64,000 nt of DNA from Rhizobium sp. Root708 (GCF_001429725.1 NZ_LMHV01000023.1:186767-250766); one strand, 5' to 3'. Positions 43,636 to 53,138 are shown, numbered from the stretch's first letter. Made by a program: numbers and translations. The notes: generated from the sequence alone by a model not told the origin.

Positions 43636-46239
43636 GTGCACAAAATATTCGCTTATCTGACGATTGCCTCGTTTTTCTCGACGACCGCTTTCGCCGACCC
43701 CGCCGTGCTGACGGCAAACGTCAATCTCAGAACGGGACCCGGAACAGGCTTCGAGGCGATGCGCGTCCTTCCACAGGGGGAAGAGGTCGACATCAAGGAG
43801 TGCGACGCCGGTGCCGCCTGGTGCGCCGTGAGCTATTCCGGCGCCAATGGTTTCGTTGCCGGCAAATATCTCAATCAGTCAGAAGCGAGCGCGCCTGCCT
43901 GGCCCAGGGTGTTCACGACCGAGACAGGCGCAACAATCACCCTTTTCCAGCCGCAAATTACCAGTTGGACCGATTTTACCCTGCTCGAGGCGCTAATCGC
44001 GACCGAACTGAAACCCTCTGCCGACGCGAAACCGATCTACGGCATCATCGGGGTTTCGGCCAAGACAGTAGCTGACGACGAAAACGAGAATGTCACGCTG
44101 ACTGAGGTCAAGGCGACGCGGGTGGAGTTTTCGACGCTGGATCGCAAGCAATTGTCGGACCTGTCGCTCGAGGTCGGAAAGCTGATGCCGACCGACCCCA
44201 TCGTCGTGTCGGAGGATCGGCTGACGGCAAGCCTGGCGGACTACAAGCGGCTTGCCGATGTAGCCGACATCAAGACGGATCCGCCGCCGATTTTCACCAG
44301 CGAAACACCCGCGATCCTCGTTCAGACCAATGGCAAGGCTGTGTCGGCGCCGGTTAAAGGCGTGCCGGGTCTTTCCTTTGTCGCCAACACCAACTGGGAT
44401 GTTTTGAAGGTCGACGCAACAGGCGCGTACTATCTTCGGGATGACAAGAGCTGGCTGACCTCGAACGCGTTGGAAAGCGGCTGGACCGAAGCCAGCACGC
44501 TGCCTGATGTTATCTCCAGCTTGCCTGCGGACGACAACTGGAAGGACGCAAAAGCCGCGCTACCGGCTGTTCCCTTCGCGGACAAGACCGTGCCAACGGT
44601 GTTCTACTCCGAGAAACCCGCGGAATTCTTGCTCTTCGACGGCAAGCCGGTTCTCGAGCCGGTGCCGGGAACAGGCCTTGAATGGGTGTCGAACACCACG
44701 AGCGCCGTCTTTTACCAGAAAGCGAGCAAGACCTGGTACACGCTCCTCTCGGGAAGATGGTTCTCGTCAGCATCCCTGAACGGACCTTGGACCTTTGCCA
44801 CCGCCAGCCTGCCGGAAGATTTTCAGCGCGTGCCCGACGATGCGCCATATGCGGCGGTGCGCGCTTCCATTCCGGGGACCTCGGAGAGCGCCGAAGCGCG
44901 CCTGAGGGCGAGCATTCCGAAGATGGCGCGCGTTTCGACCGATGGATCGGTCAAGGTGGAGGTTAGCTATAGCGGCGAGCCGAAATTCGAGCCGATCGAA
45001 GGCACGTCGATGTTCTATGCCGTCAACGCAAATGAACAGGTGATAAAGGTCGCAGAGAAGTATTTCGTGCTCAAGGACGGCATCTGGTTTGTCGGCGACA
45101 CGCCGACCGGACCATTTGCCGTCGCCCTTGCGGTTGCTGACGAAATCTATACGATCCCGCCGTCATCGCCGGTCTACAACGCCACCTATGTCCGCGTGTA
45201 CGATACGGAGGATGACGCGGTCTGGTACGGCTATACGCTCGGCTACCTCGGCGCCTACCTGGCTTGGGATACGCTGGTGTGGGGTTCGGGCTGGTATTAT
45301 CCGCCCTATTGGGACTACGACAACCCTGATTTGCCCTATTATCCGCCGCCGATAACCTACGGCGTCGGTGCCTTCTACAACCCTGCTTATGGCGCCTTTG
45401 GTCGCTACGGTTATGCCTACGGACCGAACCGCGGCCTTGTCGTGGGCGCTGCCTATAATCCGAAGACAGGCACCCATATCCGTGCCGGCGCGGTGGCCGG
45501 CCCCAACGGCGAGAGAGGCTTTATTGCTGCGTACAATCCGCGCACGGGCAATGCTGTCGTCGCGCGCGGAGGCCAGAATGTTTATGGCTCCTGGGGTAGC
45601 GTCTCCGTCAAGCACGGCGGCGAATTCGCCCGCATCAGCGGCGGATCGACGGGTAGTGCCGGCGGATTGCGCTGGCGCAACAGCGAAGGCGACAAGGGCT
45701 TTATCGCCGGAAGCAAGGGCGGCGATGTCTATGCCGGGCGTGACGGCAATGTCTATCGACGCCAGGACGGGGAGTGGCAGAAACATTCCACTGACGGCTG
45801 GCAGCCCGTCGGGCCGGAACGCCCCGACCGCGGCAGCATCAACCGGGCCGAGCAGCGCCCAACGGCAAACAGACCTCAAGCATCGAGGCCCAGGGCCGCG
45901 CAACGTCCGGCCGCACCGCGCCGCAATCCGCAGCGATCGCTCGACAGCATCCCGTCTCATCTCAACTTCGACATGAACGGGCGCCAGTTCGGCAATCGCA
46001 ACGAACTGAACCGCGCCTATGGCCGCGGTCCCCAGTCAGGCGGTAATTTCAGTAACCTCAACCGGGGCGGCGGATTCCAGGGCGGCGCAAGCCGCAGCGG
46101 TGGTGGTGGAGGTCGCAGCTTCCAGGGTGGCGGCGGACGAGGCGGCGGCAGCGTTCATGGAGGTGGTGGTGGCCGTGGCGGCGGCGGTGGCGGTGGCCGA
46201 GCCATGCCCCGTGGGGGCGGGGGAGGTCGCGGCCGATGA
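43636..46239 (+). CDS. Large secreted SH3-domain and repeat protein with Gly-rich tail
   Basis: An 867-residue protein. Signal peptide (VHKIFAYLTIASFF onward, cleavage at AFA) and a bacterial SH3 domain (VNLRTGPGTGFEAMRVLPQGEEV to VAGKYL). From about residue 215 come three imperfect tandem repeats of about 95 residues, each with a GK-P-V-GT-L core and an aromatic GPW/GPF motif. Then a Tyr/Pro-rich stretch (YYPPYWDYDNPDLPYYPPP), a Gly-rich sheet-like segment, and an RGG/GGG tail. GTG start after AGGGAG. Probably bound to the cell wall; the family is sometimes called carbohydrate-binding V/XII-like. Confidence 0.8.
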   Translation: MHKIFAYLTIASFFSTTAFADPAVLTANVNLRTGPGTGFEAMRVLPQGEEVDIKECDAGAAWCAVSYSGANGFVAGKYLNQSEASAPAWPRVFTTETGATITLFQPQITSWTDFTLLEALIATELKPSADAKPIYGIIGVSAKTVADDENENVTLTEVKATRVEFSTLDRKQLSDLSLEVGKLMPTDPIVVSEDRLTASLADYKRLADVADIKTDPPPIFTSETPAILVQTNGKAVSAPVKGVPGLSFVANTNWDVLKVDATGAYYLRDDKSWLTSNALESGWTEASTLPDVISSLPADDNWKDAKAALPAVPFADKTVPTVFYSEKPAEFLLFDGKPVLEPVPGTGLEWVSNTTSAVFYQKASKTWYTLLSGRWFSSASLNGPWTFATASLPEDFQRVPDDAPYAAVRASIPGTSESAEARLRASIPKMARVSTDGSVKVEVSYSGEPKFEPIEGTSMFYAVNANEQVIKVAEKYFVLKDGIWFVGDTPTGPFAVALAVADEIYTIPPSSPVYNATYVRVYDTEDDAVWYGYTLGYLGAYLAWDTLVWGSGWYYPPYWDYDNPDLPYYPPPITYGVGAFYNPAYGAFGRYGYAYGPNRGLVVGAAYNPKTGTHIRAGAVAGPNGERGFIAAYNPRTGNAVVARGGQNVYGSWGSVSVKHGGEFARISGGSTGSAGGLRWRNSEGDKGFIAGSKGGDVYAGRDGNVYRRQDGEWQKHSTDGWQPVGPERPDRGSINRAEQRPTANRPQASRPRAAQRPAAPRRNPQRSLDSIPSHLNFDMNGRQFGNRNELNRAYGRGPQSGGNFSNLNRGGGFQGGASRSGGGGGRSFQGGGGRGGGSVHGGGGGRGGGGGGGRAMPRGGGGGRGR

Positions 46240-46319
46240 ACCGCGACACTGTTCCTCATCCAGTCGGCGCTCTCCAACAATGCTGCAGGCAGGTCCGACC
46301 AAACGCGTAGCAGACACGG

Positions 46320-46767
46320 ATGGACACCCCTCCGATCATCGTTGACTACGCCGGGGTAATCCAAACCTCGCTCGCGCCGGTATTCCCTGTTGGCGGGCAC
46401 AGCCGCTTTCGTCGGAATTTACTGCATCCGTCTCGGAAGGGTATCCGACCGGCTGAACGAGGTGATCGATACCGCTCTGACGAGATCCGACCGGCAACAG
46501 CAGCTCATCTATCTCCGCCGTCGCACACTGGTTCTGGAAATCGCCGTCATACTCGGTGTCGTGGCCGGCATCTGCACGTGCGGGGCAATCCTCAATCTCC
46601 TCTCCGGCGCACTCGCCATTCGCCTGCAACCTCAGAACATCTTCTGGTTCTTCGGTGGCGCAATCATATCGTTGATGCTGTCGCTCGTTGCCTTCCTGTT
46701 CGAACTGCTCGCAGCCGGCCGCAGCATGCTGATACAGATCCAAAAGGATCGGGATCTGATCAGTTGA
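46320..46767 (+). pseudogene. DUF2721 membrane protein, frameshifted near the N-terminus
   Basis: Two frames give one DUF2721 protein: MDTPPIIVDYAGVIQTSLAPVF in the first, then LLAGTAAFVGIYCIRLGRVSDRLNEVID to the end at 46767. The frame changes at CCC (46385-46387), where one C fewer restores the reading VFLLAG. The remaining part has three membrane segments and the DR-N-VID signature of the family. A single extra base in a C run may be a sequencing slip or a true lesion. Confidence 0.8.
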
Positions 46768-46884
46768 TCGCCGCCCTCGGCTGGAACCGGCGTTTGGCAA
46801 ACCCGAGTTGACAAACGCCCGGCAGCCCATAGTCTGCGTGCATATTTCAGGATCGCAACCGTCTTCGGGATGAGGATCAGGCCT

Positions 46885-47772
46885 ATGGCAAAGTGCATGA
46901 CGCGACTGCTACTGGTCAAACTTGCCCTTTGCCTGTCCGCCTTCGCGGCGGGCGCTACAACGCTCGACACGATTGCCGAGCGAAACACGCTGCGGCTCGG
47001 TTACATCGCCGACGAGGCGCCCTTCTCGTCCGTCAAAGCCGGTGCTGATCCCGAGGGATACGCGATCGACCTCTGCGGCAAGATCGCCGACGAGATCGAG
47101 CATCAGTTTCCGGATCTGAAGCGCGAATACGTCCAGATGACGCTCGCCAACGGCTTCGATGCGGTGAAGGATGGAAACGTCGATCTTCTCTGTGGTGCGA
47201 CGACGGTCAATCTGAAGCGGCGGGAAATCGTCGATTTCTCGCAACCGATCTTCCTGACAGGGGCGACTGCACTGCTCCGCAAGGATTCGGCCGACTACCT
47301 GCAGACGATGTTCCTGGACAAGCCCGCCGTCCGTGCTGTCAGCCAACGGATCGCATCCGCGCATGCAATCGGCGCACGCGCCAGCACGACCACGGGAATG
47401 GCCTTGCGGGAGGCATTGGCGACAACGCCGGCTTCAAAGACGAAGCTTGCCGCCTTCGAAACCCATGAGGAGGGGTTAGCAGCGTTGGAGGATCACAAGA
47501 TCGACGCCTATATCGCTGACCGAGCCCTCCTCATCAGCCTCGTCAAGCGGGCGCGCGATCCATCCTCCCTCGAGATCGGCGACCGGCTCTTTACCCACGA
47601 ACCCTACGCAATTGCCCTTCGCCGGGATGATGCCGACTTCCGCCTGCTCGCCGATCGTGTGTTGACGGATTTCTATCTGTCGGACGATTTTCTGCCGCTT
47701 CTGGAGCATTATTTCGGAGCCGAAGCTCCGATGCTTCACACGCAGGTCATCATGGAACACGTGCCCTATTGA
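46885..47772 (+). CDS. Amino-acid-type ABC transporter substrate-binding protein (family 3)
   Basis: A 295-residue periplasmic protein, signal peptide cut near AAGA. Family-3 motifs: LRLGYIADEAPFS, GYAIDLCGKIADEIE, DLLCGATTVNLKRREIVDFSQPIF and DAYIADRALL. No permease or ATPase gene is next to it, so it either shares a transporter encoded elsewhere or acts as a sensor. An ATG at 46870 is an alternative start. Confidence 0.88.
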   Translation: MAKCMTRLLLVKLALCLSAFAAGATTLDTIAERNTLRLGYIADEAPFSSVKAGADPEGYAIDLCGKIADEIEHQFPDLKREYVQMTLANGFDAVKDGNVDLLCGATTVNLKRREIVDFSQPIFLTGATALLRKDSADYLQTMFLDKPAVRAVSQRIASAHAIGARASTTTGMALREALATTPASKTKLAAFETHEEGLAALEDHKIDAYIADRALLISLVKRARDPSSLEIGDRLFTHEPYAIALRRDDADFRLLADRVLTDFYLSDDFLPLLEHYFGAEAPMLHTQVIMEHVPY

Positions 47773-47794
47773 GAAGGGAGGACGACGCCGGATT

Positions 47795-50700
47795 TTACCG
47801 CACCTTCTCCAAGGCCGCCTTCAGCCCGTCTGGTCCGTAGGGCTTCAGCAGCATGGCGGTTCGGCTCATGTCGTCCAGGTGCGGGCTGCGGTCGGTCCCG
47901 GTCGCGAATATGATGGCAATGTGCGGCCACCGCTCGCGTACCTGCCGACAGAACTCCTCTCCCGACATTCCAGGCAGGCCAAGATCCGTAACAAGAACAT
48001 CGACATCATCGGCCTCAAGCAACTGAAGCGCTTCCTCGGCGGATTCCGCTTCGACGACGACGCATCCGAGTTCGTCGAGCATGTCGCTGGTGGCCATTCG
48101 TATCAGCTGATCGTCCTCAACAAGCATCGCTCGCCGAGCGATGTTGGGAACCGGCTGAGCGTCGGGAACCCTAGCTTGCGTGGAGGAGGCAGACGCGGAC
48201 TTCTGCTTTCGGTTGTTCAGTGAATGGCGGATCTTCCGGGCAAGCGCTTCGCGCGAGTACGGTTTCGTCAGCAGTTCGACACCGGGATCGAGCCGGCCGC
48301 CGTGGACAATCGAGTTCTCGGTATAGCCTGAGGTGAAGAGCACGGCGAGATCGGGCATCCGCTCGCGCGCCTGTCGCGCCATTTCGGCCGATTTCAAGGG
48401 GCCTGGCATGATCACATCGGTGAACAGGAGATCGATCGGAACGCCGCTTTCGATGACCGTCAGGGCCGCCGAAGCATCCTTCGCTTTCAGCACGCTGTAC
48501 CCGAGATCGCCAAGCATGGCGACGACGATGTTTCGTACCTGCTCGTCATCCTCTGCGACCAGCACGGTTTCGCTGCCACCCACGATGGGGCCGTGCTCGA
48601 TTGCAATGATCGTATCTTCCTGCTGATGGCTGCGCGGGAAATACAGCTTCACGGTGGTCCCCTCGCCGACCTCGCTGTAGATCTTGACGTGGCCACCGGA
48701 CTGCTTGACGAAACCGTAGACCATCGAAAGCCCGAGGCCCGTGCCCTTGCCGAGAGGCTTAGTCGTGAAGAAGGGATCGAAGGCGTTCGCCAGAACATGA
48801 GCCGGCATGCCGGAACCGGTGTCGGTCACCGCTAGCATCACGTACTGCCCGGCCCCCATATCCTGGTGCTGGCGGGCATACTCCTCGTCGAGCTGGACGT
48901 TGGCCACCTCGATTGTGAGCTTGCCGCTACCATCCATGGCGTCACGCGCGTTGATCGCGAGATTGAGGACTGTGTTCTCGACCTGCACCACGTCGACGAG
49001 CGTGTTCCACAATCCCCCACCGCGCACCGTCTCGATCTCGATCGCTTCGCCGATCGTCCGGCGCAAAAGTTCCTCGATGCCCCCCACGAACCGGCCGATG
49101 TTTATGACCTTGGGCTCCAGGGCCTGGCGGCGGCCGAACGACAGCAGCTGACTCGCGAGTTTCGAACCACGCGAGACCCCCTCCAGCGCGTTGGCGACCT
49201 TGCGCTCGGCAGCCGCGTTACCCGCAACATCGTTGCTAAGAAGCTGAAGGTTGCCGGAAACCACTTGCAGGAGGTTGTTGAAGTCGTGGGCGACACCTCC
49301 GGTTAGTTGACCAAGGGACTCCATCTTTTGCGCTTGGCGAAGTGCCTGTTCAGCCTGCAGCCGATCCGCGATCTCGGAGGCGACCCGTTCGCCGAGGTTG
49401 GCGTTCGCCTCCTGCAGCAGTTTCTCCGCCTTCCGCCGCTCCGCGAGCTCGCGCTCGACGGCCTGAAACAGCCGGGCGTTATCGACCGCGACAGCTGCCA
49501 CGCCGGCTGCACCCAGAATAAGATCCTCGTGCTCCTGCTTGAACTTCCCCGGAGCTTCATGGCCGAAGAACAGACCGCCGATAACCTCGCCGGACCGCGA
49601 CTTCACCGGTACCGCGAGATAGCTTCGTACCGGCAAGTGGCCGGGCGGCATGCCTTTGTGCGGATCGTTCTTTCCGTATCGCGGATCGCTGGTGATATCG
49701 TCGGACCGAACCACCCCCTCGCCAGTGAACGTCGGGGCAAAAACCTTCGTGTTGCGGGGCATGGGGAAGCGCGAGAAGTGCTCGCGCGGAACGCCTGCGA
49801 GCGAGTAGAGATAGTAGCTCTCGCCTTTGTCATCGAGGACGTTGTAGAAGAAGGCGCCGAATTGCGCGCCGGTAAGCGCCACACCCGCATGCGTGATCCT
49901 GTCGACCAGCTTTTCCAGATCGAGCTCGGCCGACAACTCGGAACCAAGCTTGTTCAGAATGCCAAGGAGCCGCGTTTCCCGACGAAGCGCCTCCTCGGCC
50001 GCATGCTGCTCGGTAACGTCATGTCCTTGCACGAAGATGCCGACCGGCCGGGTATCTTCACCGGCGACCGGTTGGAACACGAAGTCGACGATCCGGTCTT
50101 CCATCACCCCATTGCGTTCAAGCCGGACCGCCGCGCCGCGGCCTTGGTAGGAGTTGCCAGTCTCGTAGACGTCATCAAGATGCTCCCGATAGCCCTGCCC
50201 CCTCAGCTCGGGAAGCGCTCTCAGGAGCGTCTTTCCAAGGACCGCCTCTCGAGGCTTGCCGATGAGACGCAGGTAGGCATCATTTGCCATTTCGCAGCGA
50301 TGCTCGGCGCCCGACAGCAGCGCCATAAAGCCGGGCGCCTGCTCGAACATGCGCGTCAGGCGCTCCTGTTCGCCGCGAAGTCGACGTTCGGCCTTAACTT
50401 TGGCGCTGGTCTCGACGACGATCGCGATGACACCACAGGGCCGTCCTTCCTCGTCCATGACAGGCGAGTAGTCGAGGTTCATCCAAACCTGCTCAGGTTG
50501 CCCTGTCCGGTCGAGGGTGAGTTCCTGGTCCTGATAGGCAAGCGTCCCACCCACCAGACACACCTTCATGACATTGTCGTTGAAGTCGGCGACTTCAGGC
50601 CATCCTTCGCGCACCTTCGACCCGAGAAGAACGGGGTGGCGCCCACCGGCGAATACCGAATAGGCGTCATTGTAGATCATGACGCCATCGTCTCCCCAAA

Positions 50701-50866
50701 GAGTAACAATCGGCACCGGCGATTGCAGTATGGTCGAGGTCGTGACCTTTATCGCCTCAGGCCATTGAGACGGCGCACCGATCGATGTCGAAGACCATGC
50801 GAAGTTTCGAATGAGATCGGCAAGTTCGCCGTCGTGGGAAAGAAAGTCGAATTCGGAAGAGCTCAT
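47795..50866 (-). CDS. Hybrid histidine kinase with PAS, GAF and two receivers
   Basis: A 1023-residue cytoplasmic kinase with no membrane segment. Order: PAS-type segments (about 20-140, 160-290), GAF domain (about 310-465), coiled linker, HisKA with phospho-His 527 in GGVAHDFNNLLQ, HATPase ([33 protein letters not shown]), receiver 1 with Asp 817 (LLFTDVIMPG) and receiver 2 with Asp 961 (VLVTDLGLPG). GAF plus PAS suggests a small-ligand, redox or light signal; no haem or flavin motif is evident to me. No partner regulator is adjacent. Confidence 0.93.
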   Translation of the reverse strand: MSSSEFDFLSHDGELADLIRNFAWSSTSIGAPSQWPEAIKVTTSTILQSPVPIVTLWGDDGVMIYNDAYSVFAGGRHPVLLGSKVREGWPEVADFNDNVMKVCLVGGTLAYQDQELTLDRTGQPEQVWMNLDYSPVMDEEGRPCGVIAIVVETSAKVKAERRLRGEQERLTRMFEQAPGFMALLSGAEHRCEMANDAYLRLIGKPREAVLGKTLLRALPELRGQGYREHLDDVYETGNSYQGRGAAVRLERNGVMEDRIVDFVFQPVAGEDTRPVGIFVQGHDVTEQHAAEEALRRETRLLGILNKLGSELSAELDLEKLVDRITHAGVALTGAQFGAFFYNVLDDKGESYYLYSLAGVPREHFSRFPMPRNTKVFAPTFTGEGVVRSDDITSDPRYGKNDPHKGMPPGHLPVRSYLAVPVKSRSGEVIGGLFFGHEAPGKFKQEHEDLILGAAGVAAVAVDNARLFQAVERELAERRKAEKLLQEANANLGERVASEIADRLQAEQALRQAQKMESLGQLTGGVAHDFNNLLQVVSGNLQLLSNDVAGNAAAERKVANALEGVSRGSKLASQLLSFGRRQALEPKVINIGRFVGGIEELLRRTIGEAIEIETVRGGGLWNTLVDVVQVENTVLNLAINARDAMDGSGKLTIEVANVQLDEEYARQHQDMGAGQYVMLAVTDTGSGMPAHVLANAFDPFFTTKPLGKGTGLGLSMVYGFVKQSGGHVKIYSEVGEGTTVKLYFPRSHQQEDTIIAIEHGPIVGGSETVLVAEDDEQVRNIVVAMLGDLGYSVLKAKDASAALTVIESGVPIDLLFTDVIMPGPLKSAEMARQARERMPDLAVLFTSGYTENSIVHGGRLDPGVELLTKPYSREALARKIRHSLNNRKQKSASASSTQARVPDAQPVPNIARRAMLVEDDQLIRMATSDMLDELGCVVVEAESAEEALQLLEADDVDVLVTDLGLPGMSGEEFCRQVRERWPHIAIIFATGTDRSPHLDDMSRTAMLLKPYGPDGLKAALEKVR

Positions 50867-51146
50867 TTTGCAGGGTACAGCCCGTTATTTTCAGGCCGTA
50901 TCTAGTGCCAGAACAGCATAAGTAAATTGCGCACGCCCATCTTTGTCACATCCCATTCAATTCTTTGTAAAGACAGAGTTTTTCATAACCTGCAGCAACG
51001 ATATTGAACGAGTTTGCTTTATTGACGCCCTCGTGTCTCGCTGGTTCTTGCGGCACTTTCCACTGTTCGACCGCCCCCACCAAAACCGAGGCATGTTCAT
51101 TTTCGAAGTCTGTGATATCGTCCCGATCTCGGACAGGAGTGGGAGT

Positions 51147-51374
51147 ATGTTCGTGAAGAGTTTGGTGCCGGATGCGTTCTATTGGGCCAGACCTGCAAAC
51201 AGGTCAGGCGAAGCCGCCACGGTCGTTCAGGTATCGACCGTGTTCGGCAAGGACCCTGAATATTGGACATTGGCAGTCGTCGGCTCGGACCAACACCATA
51301 TGCTTGGGGATTTCGAGATCATTTCGAGAGCTATCTCTCCCGAAGACTTGGTAGTCCGTCACGCGGCCGAATAA
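51147..51374 (+). CDS. Hypothetical small protein, 75 aa
   Basis: Starts MFVKSLVPDAFYWARP after GGAG/GGGAG; the open frame continues upstream with less protein-like residues. The rest (VSTVFGKDPEYWTLAVVGSDQHHMLGDFEI) looks like a soluble single-domain protein. No family recognised. It is followed by a strong GC hairpin shared with the DUF982 gene. Confidence 0.5.
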   Translation: MFVKSLVPDAFYWARPANRSGEAATVVQVSTVFGKDPEYWTLAVVGSDQHHMLGDFEIISRAISPEDLVVRHAAE

Positions 51375-51383
51375 AGGAAGAAA

Positions 51384-51405
51384 GCGGCGGACCGCCGCCG
51401 CCTTT
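51384..51405. terminator. Bidirectional terminator
   Basis: Seven-base all-GC stem GCGGCGG / CCGCCGC with an ACCG loop, flanked by AAA on the left and CTTT on the right, between the stops of the 75-aa gene and the DUF982 gene. Confidence 0.7.
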
Positions 51406-51416
51406 GTCATTCCGCC

Positions 51417-51659
51417 TCAGTTCACCTGCATCTTCGCGGCTTGCACGGCTGCAAGAAATTTCGCGCGGGCGACTTCCGGATCGATCCGACCGGCAAGAGC
51501 GCCGCGGCATGCATTCCGGGCCTCGATAAACGACACGCTGCTGCGCTCAGGCCAGCTGTCGGTCAGGTAGATCACCGCCTCGAATGGGCTTCCGATGGTC
51601 TCGCTGCTCCGATTGCCCGTCGATATTTTGATAGGTGATTGCCATTTTTCTATTGGCAT
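51417..51659 (-). CDS. DUF982 protein
   Basis: An 80-residue protein with the DUF982 core: GSPFEAVIYLTDSWPERSSVSF, ARNACRGALAGRIDPEVARAKF. DUF982 proteins are a rhizobial expansion of unknown role. ATG at 51659 after GGAGGAA. A near-consensus EcfG-type promoter (GGAAC-N16-AGTT) lies at 51689-51713. Confidence 0.9.
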   Translation of the reverse strand: MPIEKWQSPIKISTGNRSSETIGSPFEAVIYLTDSWPERSSVSFIEARNACRGALAGRIDPEVARAKFLAAVQAAKMQVN

Positions 51660-51688
51660 TTTGCGTTCCTCCCGAACTGACACCAAGG

Positions 51689-51713
51689 AACTCTGGCAGG
51701 GGTGAAATGTTCC
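51689..51713 (-). promoter_or_regulatory. EcfG-like promoter of the DUF982 gene
   Basis: GGAAC (51713-51709), 16 bases, AGTT (51692-51689), one mismatch in the -10 from CGTT. The -10 lies 29 bases before the start, the same geometry as the DUF1328 promoter. Confidence 0.45.
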
Positions 51714-51855
51714 TGTTGCGCGCCGGAATTTTTCCGTATTCCGGTAGCTGGTTAACAAAGCTCGCGCCACCAGGATACAACGCTTGGATGTGCGAACATA
51801 GGGCGCAAGCTTCCCGCGGCCGCGACGAAGCAGCGGCTGCCTGGTCTCCGCTCCG

Positions 51856-52446
51856 CTAGATTTTCGAGGTCGGATCCGAAGGAGGTGCGATCTCGTCCAG
51901 CCCCGGTGCAGGCTTGTCGGCATTCATAAGGTTTTCAACGCCATATGCGCGTACGCGAGGCGATCTCTCGAAGTCGCGAATGCGCGCGGCGCGCGCGCTT
52001 GAGGAAGACAACGGATCATCGACCTCCGCGAACCCGTGTTGCGTGCTATCCCAGCCTTCGCCACGCCATTGATCCGCTCGCTCGTCGATGTCGATGCTCC
52101 CCTCGTCATCGAGGATAGCATGGACACGCTCGTAGTTTCCCTTATCGACCTGAGCCGACACGAGATACCCACCGCGACGCAGGCCTTCGGTGAAAAGTGC
52201 GCGATCGCCTGCCGGGAAGAACCAATCCGCGAGACCCGCCCACCAACCGCCGGCGTCGGTTCGGCGAAATTCGCCTTCAGCCTCGTCGCCGGGCATGAAG
52301 CGAATATAGTCGTCACGCAGACCAAAGTCTTTCAGTCGCTTGATGGCGCTTTCGGCATCACTGCGGCTGTCGAAAAATGCACTCAGGGTGCTGAGTGCAC
52401 CGCTACTGTCAGAACTCCGTGCCCATTGATTATCGATGCCGGTCAT
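51856..52446 (-). CDS. Putative stress protein, 196 aa, YflT-like N-terminus
   Basis: The N-terminal half (STLSAFFDSRSDAESAIKRLKDFGL) looks like the general-stress YflT/17M fold; a Trp-rich WWAGLADWFFP segment and an acidic, disordered C-terminus follow. Start at 52446 after GGAG. A near-consensus EcfG-type promoter lies at 52491-52515. Function not known; the family link is tentative. Confidence 0.6.
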   Translation of the reverse strand: MTGIDNQWARSSDSSGALSTLSAFFDSRSDAESAIKRLKDFGLRDDYIRFMPGDEAEGEFRRTDAGGWWAGLADWFFPAGDRALFTEGLRRGGYLVSAQVDKGNYERVHAILDDEGSIDIDERADQWRGEGWDSTQHGFAEVDDPLSSSSARAARIRDFERSPRVRAYGVENLMNADKPAPGLDEIAPPSDPTSKI

Positions 52447-52490
52447 GACGTTCTCCACGTGTTCGGGCTGTCTAGGCCCTGTCGGTAATG

Positions 52491-52515
52491 AACACCGGCC
52501 AAAAGAAACTGTTCC
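52491..52515 (-). promoter_or_regulatory. EcfG-like promoter of the 196-aa gene
   Basis: GGAAC (52515-52511), 16 bases, TGTT (52494-52491), one mismatch in the -10. The -10 lies about 44 bases before the start codon. Confidence 0.5.
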
Positions 52516-52567
52516 GTTGAGAGACTCTCTCGGGCGTCCGACCCGAAAGATGCAGCCCATGGCGCGG

Positions 52568-52909
52568 TCACTGGACCTTCTCGCTGCCGCTTGGACTGGT
52601 GACACCCGTGGGGCCGCTGCCGCTTCCACTCGGCGAGGGGCTGCGGTCAATCGTCGTCGCCGAGGCATCGGGTGCCGTACCGGGCGTGCCTATTCTGTCG
52701 GAGCGCATCGCCGCGGTCGTCGCCGGATCGGCCTTTGAACCCGGCGGCCAGACCATATAGCTCAGAAGCGCTATGCCGATCACGGCAATACCCGCGATTG
52801 CCACGCACCATGCGAAAAAGAGCCTCGTCTGCGGGCGTGTTGCCTTGCCTGGCTGTGCATAGGGCGGATCTATATCGTAAGGTTCGAGCTTGTCGTCTTC
52901 CTGGGTCAT
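52568..52909 (-). CDS. Single-pass membrane protein, 113 aa
   Basis: An N-terminal 30-residue cytoplasmic part with TQEDDKLEPYDIDPPYAQPG, one membrane segment (LFFAWCVAIAGIAVIGIALL), and a Ser/Pro/Gly/Thr-rich tail (SPSPSGSGSGPTGVTSPSG) that looks disordered and exported. No family recognised. Start after AAGGAA. An EcfG-type promoter candidate is at 52932-52956. Confidence 0.55.
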   Translation of the reverse strand: MTQEDDKLEPYDIDPPYAQPGKATRPQTRLFFAWCVAIAGIAVIGIALLSYMVWPPGSKADPATTAAMRSDRIGTPGTAPDASATTIDRSPSPSGSGSGPTGVTSPSGSEKVQ

Positions 52910-52931
52910 GGGAGGTTCCTTCCTCGCTCCA

Positions 52932-52956
52932 AACAGCGTGAGGTGCGGATTGTTCC
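52932..52956 (-). promoter_or_regulatory. EcfG-like promoter of the 113-aa gene
   Basis: GGAAC (52956-52952), 16 bases, TGTT (52935-52932). The -10 ends 23 bases before the start codon. Confidence 0.5.
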
Positions 52957-52980
52957 AGCTGGCCTTCCATGAAGAGGCCG

Positions 52981-53138
52981 TTAACGTGGCCCGTCTCGGC
53001 GCTTGATCGTTGCTCTCAGCACCGCAAGCGTCCGTCGCCTTTCGAGAAGGTAATCCCCATATCCGACGGCCGCGTAGAGCAGTGTCCGCACGCTGGGGAC
53101 GAGGATCACCAACAGAATGGCGACGATGAAAACAGCAT
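52981..53138 (-). pseudogene. Tiny membrane protein, about 52 aa, one-base frameshift after the start
   Basis: An ATG at 53138 with a strong AGGAG site enters a frame that stops after ten codons, whereas the next frame reads VFIVAILLVILVPSVRTLLY and on through YGDYLLERRRTLAVL to a stop at 52981. One added base just after the start joins the two into a plausible one-TM protein with a basic tail. An EcfG-like promoter (GCAAC-N16-CGTT, 53162-53186) precedes it. Too short to identify; could also be an error. Confidence 0.4.

Noticed and set aside
45163..45960. A 265-codon minus-strand open frame
   Set aside because: Antisense to the repeat/SH3 protein; Ala/Val/Arg mirror composition.
49307..50905. 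A 532-codon plus-strand open frame
   Set aside because: Antisense to the hybrid kinase; composition is that of a mirror frame and no domain is recognisable.
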